A DNA stretch of 64,000 bases from Oleispira antarctica RB-8 (GTDB taxonomy: Bacteria; Pseudomonadota; Gammaproteobacteria; Pseudomonadales; Oceanobacteraceae): NCBI GenBank assembly GCA_000967895.1, contig FO203512.1, forward strand, positions 473,582 to 537,581, read 5' to 3'. The notes under the pieces are model-generated. The model did not search any database and had not been told where the DNA came from. It was given only the letters and a program-made list of their open reading frames with translations. Shown piece after piece: positions 58,571 through 64,000 of this stretch; position 1 is the first letter of the stretch, and each line of letters starts with the position of its first letter. A program made the position numbers and the translations under genes.

Positions 58571-59902
58571 ATGGGAATCATAGCGCTTGGCATTAATCAC
58601 AAAACCGCCCCAGTGGCAGTGCGTGAAAAGGTTTCGTTTGATCCAGCAACTATGCCGGATGTACTTCAGCAGTTGCTGCAAACGCTAACGCCTGTCACTG
58701 AAGTATCGATTCTATCAACCTGCAACCGAACTGAAATCTATTGTTCTTATAAGCAAGCAGATGATGATACTGAGATACATACGTATACAGGGCAAATTTT
58801 ACTGTCTTGGTTGAGTCAGCATCATGGTGTTGATGAGCGAGTATTGTCTGATTCATCTTATATTTATCATGATGATGACGCGGTTCGACACATGATGAGA
58901 GTGGCCAGTGGTTTAGACTCACTAGTACTGGGCGAGCCACAAATCTTAGGCCAGTTCAAATCGGCTTTTGCTGTTTCGCAGGAAGCGGGCACTACAGGCA
59001 GTCAGCTTGGGCGCTTATTTCGTCAAACGTTCAATGTTGCAAAAGAAGTCAGAACTAATACCGCTATTGGGCAAAACCCGGTATCCGTTGCGTTTGCAGC
59101 TGTCAGTATGGCGAAGCATATTTTCACGGATCTTAGTAAAAGTACCGCCTTGTTAATCGGCGCCGGTGAAACTATTGATCTGGTGGCTAAGCATTTAAAA
59201 GATGCGGGCATTAAGCAAATTATTGTGGCTAACCGAACGTTAGCTAGGGCGCAAAAACTGGCGGAGCAGTTTCATGCGGAAGCTGTTTTGCTGGAAGACA
59301 TAGCGCAAGAATTACCCCGTGCGGATATTGTGATTTCATCGACGGCTAGCCCACTGCCTATTTTAGGGAAGGGGACGGTAGAGCGAGCCCTTAAAAAACG
59401 CCGACATTCGCCGATGTTCATGGTTGATATTGCGGTGCCTCGCGATATAGAAGAAGAAGTGGGTGATCTTAATGACGTCTTCTTGTATACCGTGGATGAT
59501 TTAAAAGACATTATTGAAGAAAATGTAAAGTCGCGCCAAGACGCAGCTAAGCAAGCCGAGCAGTTGATTATTTCAGGTGTGGAGCGTTTTATGCGAGAAT
59601 TGCGCTCATTAGATGTGGTTTCAACTGTGATATCAATGCGCTCACAGGTTGAGAAATTAAAAGAAGCCTGTCTTGTTAAAGCGCGTAAGCAGCTTGAAAA
59701 CGGTGATGATCCGGCCAGGGTTTTACAGATTTTTGCTCATACTTATACCAATAAAATATTGCACACTCCTACCAAGCAAATGCGTAAAGCAGGGGCCGAA
59801 GGCCAGCTTGAAATTATGGATTGGGCAGAAGAATTATTTCAGCTCTCAAGTAATACTGAAGACAGTCTGACTGAGAACAACGAGAAGAATAAATCAGAAT
59901 GA
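58571..59902 (+). CDS. hemA: Glutamyl-tRNA reductase
   Basis: The 443-residue enzyme begins [20 protein letters not shown] and has the catalytic cysteine in [11 protein letters not shown] (Cys51), [12 protein letters not shown] and the NADPH-binding [17 protein letters not shown]. It makes glutamate-1-semialdehyde for haem. It overlaps prfA by 4 bp (ATGA). Confidence 0.97.
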   Translation: MGIIALGINHKTAPVAVREKVSFDPATMPDVLQQLLQTLTPVTEVSILSTCNRTEIYCSYKQADDDTEIHTYTGQILLSWLSQHHGVDERVLSDSSYIYHDDDAVRHMMRVASGLDSLVLGEPQILGQFKSAFAVSQEAGTTGSQLGRLFRQTFNVAKEVRTNTAIGQNPVSVAFAAVSMAKHIFTDLSKSTALLIGAGETIDLVAKHLKDAGIKQIIVANRTLARAQKLAEQFHAEAVLLEDIAQELPRADIVISSTASPLPILGKGTVERALKKRRHSPMFMVDIAVPRDIEEEVGDLNDVFLYTVDDLKDIIEENVKSRQDAAKQAEQLIISGVERFMRELRSLDVVSTVISMRSQVEKLKEACLVKARKQLENGDDPARVLQIFAHTYTNKILHTPTKQMRKAGAEGQLEIMDWAEELFQLSSNTEDSLTENNEKNKSE

Positions 59903-60987
59903 AAGAATCATTAGTTCATAAGTTACAGCATTTAAGTGAGCGCTACGAAGAAATTGGTCACCTATTAAGTGATAATGAAATCATCACTAATCAGGATAAA
60001 TTTCGTAATTTATCCAAAGAGTATTCCGAATTAGAGCCTGTTGTGCAGGCTTATGAATCGTTTACAGAAGCGCAAGGTGATTTCTCTGAAGCCGAGCTGC
60101 TATTAAAAGACGAAGACCCAGAAATGCGTGAGATGGGTCAGGAAGAATATAAATCAGCCAAAGCAACGTTAGAAACGTTGGAAGCTGAACTGCAAGTTTT
60201 GCTATTGCCGAAAGATCCTAACGATGGCCGTAATGTTATTTTAGAAATTCGTGCCGGCACGGGGGGGGATGAAGCTGCTATTTTCTCTGGTGATTTATAT
60301 CGCATGTATTCTCGCTATGCCGAGACGCAAGGTTTTCGCGTTGAAATTTTGACCACCAACGATGGTGATCATGGCGGTTATAAAGAAATTATTGCCCGTA
60401 TTTCAGGCACCGATGTATATTCACAGCTGAAGTTTGAATCCGGCGCTCACCGTGTACAGCGTGTGCCAGAAACAGAATCTCAAGGCCGTGTTCATACCTC
60501 TGCGTGTACCGTTGTGATCATGCCAGAAGTTGAAGGCGAAGGTGAGATCGAAATTAAGAAAGCTGATTTACGCGTTGATACGTTCCGTGCCTCCGGCTCG
60601 GGTGGGCAGCACGTTAACAAAACCGATTCCGCAATTCGTTTAACGCACTTACCAACAGGGTTCGTGGTCGAATGCCAAGACGAGCGCTCTCAGCATAAAA
60701 ACCGTGCGAAAGCGATGACGGTTCTTGCCAGTCGAATCAATGATGCGGTATTGCAAAAGCAGCAAGCGGAGCAAGCAGCAGAGCGTAAAAGTTTAGTAGG
60801 CAGTGGTGATCGTTCAGAGCGAATCCGCACTTACAATTACCCACAGGGCCGTGTTACAGATCACAGAATCAACTTAACATTATACAAGCTTGATGAAGTG
60901 ATGCAGGGAGATTTGGGCGCGGTCTTGAAGCCTTTGATTACCGAACATCAAACAGAGCAGTTAACGGCTTTGGGTAGCCAAGAATAA
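59899..60987 (+). CDS. prfA: Peptide chain release factor 1
   Basis: The 362-residue factor has the GGQ motif in [21 protein letters not shown] and the RF1 tripeptide region (REPVETE-type [19 protein letters not shown]). It releases peptides at UAA and UAG. In most gammaproteobacteria prmC, which methylates the GGQ glutamine, follows; here rmuC follows instead. Confidence 0.97.
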   Translation: MKESLVHKLQHLSERYEEIGHLLSDNEIITNQDKFRNLSKEYSELEPVVQAYESFTEAQGDFSEAELLLKDEDPEMREMGQEEYKSAKATLETLEAELQVLLLPKDPNDGRNVILEIRAGTGGDEAAIFSGDLYRMYSRYAETQGFRVEILTTNDGDHGGYKEIIARISGTDVYSQLKFESGAHRVQRVPETESQGRVHTSACTVVIMPEVEGEGEIEIKKADLRVDTFRASGSGGQHVNKTDSAIRLTHLPTGFVVECQDERSQHKNRAKAMTVLASRINDAVLQKQQAEQAAERKSLVGSGDRSERIRTYNYPQGRVTDHRINLTLYKLDEVMQGDLGAVLKPLITEHQTEQLTALGSQE

Positions 60988-60993
60988 ATTACT

Positions 60994-62280
60994 ATGGATG
61001 CTTTCATACTAGAGCCATGGATGATTCTATTGTTCTTCTCTTTACTGTTATTAGGCTGCTGTTATGGCTGCCTAATAATAGGAAAAGGACTTGGCAAAAA
61101 ATCAGGTTATGATTCTGGTATAAGCACCGGCTTTGAATCAGGTTTTGAGTCAGGCCAGCAGCAATTGCAGGTAGAAAATGCGTTGTTAAAGCAGAAGTTG
61201 CAGCATCAACAGCAGCAGCAGGTTCAGCAGCAGCAGTACAATCAAGAGTTACATCAACAGCAAAAACAAGCCTTTGAAAACCTTTCGAATAAAATATTCA
61301 ACGAAAAGCAGCAGCAAAATAAACAAGGCCTTGATGCGATTTTACATCCCTTTAAAGATCAGCTAGAAGGACTGAGAAAAAAAGTTGAAGACGTTTATCT
61401 GCACGATACAAAAGACAGGGCCGTATTAAAAAGCCAAATCAGTGAACTCTATCGCCTAAACCAAACCATGACCGCTGAAGCCAGTGCGCTGAGTAAAGCC
61501 TTGCGCGGCGATAAAAAAGCTCAAGGTAATTGGGGAGAGTTAGTACTCGAAACCGTACTCGAACGTTCGGGTTTACGCTTAGGTGAAGAATATGTCCGCG
61601 AGCAAAACCATAAAGCCGACAATGGCCAAAATTATCGCCCTGATGTGATTATTAACTTGCCTGAAAACAAGCATATTATTGTCGATGCGAAAGTCTCGCT
61701 GAACGCTTATAACGACTATGTGAACGCTGACGATGACGCCTTGCAAAATCAGTTTTTAAAACAACATGTTGACGCCATTCGTAATCATATAAAAGCCTTA
61801 TCGGCGAAAGCGTATCAGCACTTACCAGGGCTACACTCTCCTGATTTTGTCTTTATGTTTATGCCAATAGAGCCTGCTTTTGTAGCGGCTTTTCAGCACG
61901 ATGAACAATTATTTATGGACGCATTTGACCAACGAATTGTGGTGGTAACACCGACAACACTTTTGGCCAGCTTAAGGACTATTGAAAGTTTGTGGGCTAT
62001 TGAACGCCGTGGCCGTAGCGCCGATGAACTTAGTCAGCAAGCAGGGAAAGTATACGACCGTTTACGCATCGTGGTCGAAAAAATGGATAAGCTGGGCTCG
62101 CAGCTTAATAGCGCGCAAAAAACCTATGACGAAACTTACAGCTCTTTAGCCCAAGGGCGCGGCAATTTGGTGAATACCGCCAATCAATTTGTCGAGCTAG
62201 GTGTACGCATAAAGAAGAAAATCCCTCAGCCTGCCGCCGATAACTCTGGGCAAAAGGAAACCTCAAATGACCTCAAATAA
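60994..62280 (+). CDS. rmuC: DNA recombination protein RmuC
   Basis: The 428-residue protein has an N-terminal membrane segment, a Gln-rich coiled coil (about residues 50-110) and the RmuC nuclease-like domain (KAQGNWGELVLETVLERSGL, YRPDVIINLPENKHIIVDAKVSLNAY, FMFMPIEPAFVAAF). It limits inversions between short repeats. It lies 6 bp after prfA and overlaps cmoA by 14 bp. Confidence 0.94.
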   Translation: MDAFILEPWMILLFFSLLLLGCCYGCLIIGKGLGKKSGYDSGISTGFESGFESGQQQLQVENALLKQKLQHQQQQQVQQQQYNQELHQQQKQAFENLSNKIFNEKQQQNKQGLDAILHPFKDQLEGLRKKVEDVYLHDTKDRAVLKSQISELYRLNQTMTAEASALSKALRGDKKAQGNWGELVLETVLERSGLRLGEEYVREQNHKADNGQNYRPDVIINLPENKHIIVDAKVSLNAYNDYVNADDDALQNQFLKQHVDAIRNHIKALSAKAYQHLPGLHSPDFVFMFMPIEPAFVAAFQHDEQLFMDAFDQRIVVVTPTTLLASLRTIESLWAIERRGRSADELSQQAGKVYDRLRIVVEKMDKLGSQLNSAQKTYDETYSSLAQGRGNLVNTANQFVELGVRIKKKIPQPAADNSGQKETSNDLK

Positions 62281-63055
62281 TACGCCCAAAGTAAATGCAG
62301 CCAATTCTTTAAGCACAGAGTCCTTAAGTGCAGCAGATGATCTGTTTGCCAATAGTGATGGTGAGCAACTGACGGGGCAATTTACTTTTGATAGTGCCGT
62401 CGCGCGCGTATTTCCCGATATGATTAGGCGCTCAGTGCCAGGCTATGCCGAAACCGTGGCAATGTCGGGTGTGATTGCCGGTGAATATGCTCGTGCTAAT
62501 ACCAATTTGTACGATTTAGGCTGTTCATTAGGTGCGGTGACATTGGCGATGCGTCATGGGGTTAAAGCTGAGCATTGTAAAATTATCGGCATTGATAATT
62601 CTGCAGCGATGATCGAGCAAGCGGGGCATTATATTGCGCTAGATGATGGCAAGGTTGATGTTGAGTTATTGTGCGCTGACATTACCGTTCAGAATATTGA
62701 AAATGCCTCTGTGGTGGCATTGAACTACGTGTTGCAATTTATTGCTAAAGATCAGCGTTTGAATTTATTAAGCCAAATTGCCGATGGCCTTAATGTGGGT
62801 GGAGCGTTGATTTTATCAGAGAAAATTTGTTTCGATGATGACGAGCAACCGCTGCAAGATAAACTGCATTTAGACTTTAAGCGCGCTAATGGTTATAGCG
62901 AATTAGAAATTGCGCAAAAACGCAGCGCGATTGAAAACGTACTGATTCCAGAAACTGAAAGTGCTCATATTGCGCGTTTAAAGCAGGCAGGTTTTGGTCA
63001 GGTTATTCGCTGGTATCAATGTTTTAATTTTGTATCTTATTTGGCGATCAAATAA
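62267..63055 (+). CDS. cmoA: Carboxy-S-adenosyl-L-methionine synthase
   Basis: The 262-residue SAM-dependent enzyme has FTFDSAVARVFPDMIRRSVPGYAETVAMSG, LYDLGCSLGAVTLAM and the C-terminal GFGQVIRWYQCFNFVSYLAIK. It converts SAM with prephenate into carboxy-SAM for wobble uridine modification. The N-terminal extension before FTFDS is about 25 residues longer than in Escherichia coli, so a later start is possible. cmoB follows. Confidence 0.95.
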   Translation: MTSNNTPKVNAANSLSTESLSAADDLFANSDGEQLTGQFTFDSAVARVFPDMIRRSVPGYAETVAMSGVIAGEYARANTNLYDLGCSLGAVTLAMRHGVKAEHCKIIGIDNSAAMIEQAGHYIALDDGKVDVELLCADITVQNIENASVVALNYVLQFIAKDQRLNLLSQIADGLNVGGALILSEKICFDDDEQPLQDKLHLDFKRANGYSELEIAQKRSAIENVLIPETESAHIARLKQAGFGQVIRWYQCFNFVSYLAIK

Positions 63056-63120
63056 ATATCCAGCGCGTAATCAATATTTAACTAATTTTAAACCCAGTAT
63101 TTAATAAATAGAATTCTAAT

Positions 63121-64000
63121 ATGAACGTAGATGTATTTTCTTGGTTTGATGATATTCAAGCTGCCATGGAGCAAGAAGGCAGCTTGTTGAAACCTTGGGC
63201 TGAAATTTTACCGCAGCAGCTGCATGCACTTTTTAATGAAAAAGTGCATGGCGATCAACAACGTTGGTTAGATGCTTTAGAAAGTTTGCCTGCGGTTGAA
63301 GATACAATCACAGATTTACAGCAAGATTGTATTCAATTAGCCAGCGATGCGTTGACGGATGATATAAGTCGTCAAATAAAAACTGGCCTAGAGCAGCTTA
63401 GCCCTTGGCGTAAAGGTCCGTTTCAGTTCTTTGATACGCACATCGATACCGAGTGGCGCAGTGATTGGAAGTGGCAGCGCATAGCAGCACATCTAGCCCC
63501 GTTAGAAGGCCGCACAATATTAGATGTTGGTTGTGGTTCGGGTTATCACATGTGGCGTATGCTGGGCGCAGGGGCTTATCGTGTTGTTGGGATTGATCCA
63601 TCCCGTTTGTTTCTTGCTCAGTTCCAAGCATTTAAGCAATATGCTCAGCTGGGTCAGCAGCAGTCTGGTAGCAAGCAGCCTTTGAAAATTGATTTATTGC
63701 CGCTGAAAATGGAAGACGTGCCGCGCCCATTAAAAGCGTTTGATACAACCTTTTCTATGGGGGTTTTGTACCATCGAAAATCCCCCATCGATCATTTAGC
63801 AGAACTTAAAGATACTCTTAAGCCTGGCGGGCAGCTGGTATTGGAAACCTTAGTGATCGAAGGCGAGCTAGGGGAAGTATTAATGCCGGAAGATCGTTAT
63901 GCGCAGATGCGTAATGTATGGTTTTTGCCGAGCTGCGATACGCTTTTATTGTGGGCACGACGAGCAGGCTTTAAAAATCCTAGAATTGTCGAGAAAAATG
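63121..64000 (+). CDS. cmoB: tRNA U34 carboxymethyltransferase, 3' end outside window
   Basis: The frame opens with MNVDVFSWFDDIQAAMEQEG and runs to the window edge (293 codons visible of about 320). It has SPWRKGPFQFFDTHIDTEWRSDWKW, the SAM motif ILDVGCGSGYHMWRML and MGVLYHRKSPIDHL. CmoB uses carboxy-SAM made by CmoA to form cmo5U34 in tRNAs. It starts 65 bp after cmoA. Confidence 0.95.
   Translation, partial: MNVDVFSWFDDIQAAMEQEGSLLKPWAEILPQQLHALFNEKVHGDQQRWLDALESLPAVEDTITDLQQDCIQLASDALTDDISRQIKTGLEQLSPWRKGPFQFFDTHIDTEWRSDWKWQRIAAHLAPLEGRTILDVGCGSGYHMWRMLGAGAYRVVGIDPSRLFLAQFQAFKQYAQLGQQQSGSKQPLKIDLLPLKMEDVPRPLKAFDTTFSMGVLYHRKSPIDHLAELKDTLKPGGQLVLETLVIEGELGEVLMPEDRYAQMRNVWFLPSCDTLLLWARRAGFKNPRIVEKN

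Overview
The window is chromosomal DNA from a marine-type gammaproteobacterium, most likely an Oceanospirillales or Pseudomonadales relative (Oleispira, Thalassolituus or Bermanella-like; the genus is inference). The evidence is gene order. gatCAB/mreBCD-maf-rng-yhdP-nitrilase, then yjgA...NPr-rapZ-ptsN-hpf-rpoN-lptBAC-kdsD-yrbG, mlaFEDB-ibaG-murA-hisGDC, a degS/algW-like protease with a Nif3-like gene, and ychF-pth-rplY-prs-tRNA-Gln-ispE-lolB-TPR-hemA-prfA are all blocks known from Pseudomonas and its neighbours. Base composition is moderate to low GC.

Region 1 (1-4.2 kb) is an accessory, apparently oxygen-regulated envelope cluster. A leftward operon encodes a Met/His-containing lipoprotein, an outer-membrane-barrel-like protein whose mature N-terminus begins with a CCGGG motif, a thioredoxin-fold lipoprotein, a TlpA-like thioredoxin and a DUF547 protein that runs off the window. 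Divergent from it is a 60-residue protein that starts MSHCCGGCGG. Both start regions carry an FNR/Anr-type box with a -10-like hexamer at class II spacing. I regard this as the best candidate for an undescribed system in the window.

Region 2 (4.2-34.7 kb) is core housekeeping: transamidosome, cell shape, RNase G, YhdP, nitrogen PTS and sigma-54, LPS transport, Mla lipid transport, MurA and histidine biosynthesis. Three expected genes are not at their usual places: kdsC (between kdsD and lptC), mlaC (between mlaD and mlaB) and tldD/pmbA (near the nitrilase gene and yjgA).

Region 3 (34.7-47.1 kb) is an accessory block that splits the hisC-algW neighbourhood. It holds a mobile gene cassette bounded by two attC-like sites and broken by an IS256-family element with an 8-bp target duplication. 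Next comes a structured stretch resembling the 5' part of a group II intron, starting at the attC core. Then there is an array of 24-bp REP-like palindromes with one full-length and several decayed REP-associated transposase (RAYT) copies. Small cargo genes lie among the fragments: an unknown membrane protein, TetR with a CxxC AhpD-like protein, a ribbon-helix-helix protein, a DJ-1/PfpI protein, a transglutaminase-like protein, a DASS transporter and a GIY-YIG-like protein.

Region 4 (47.1-64 kb) returns to core genes: DegS/AlgW-like protease, Nif3-like protein, PilU, a small membrane protein, YchF, Pth, L25, Prs, tRNA-Gln, IspE, LolB, a TPR lipoprotein, HemA, RF1, RmuC, CmoA and a truncated CmoB. 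RmuC sits where prmC commonly follows prfA.
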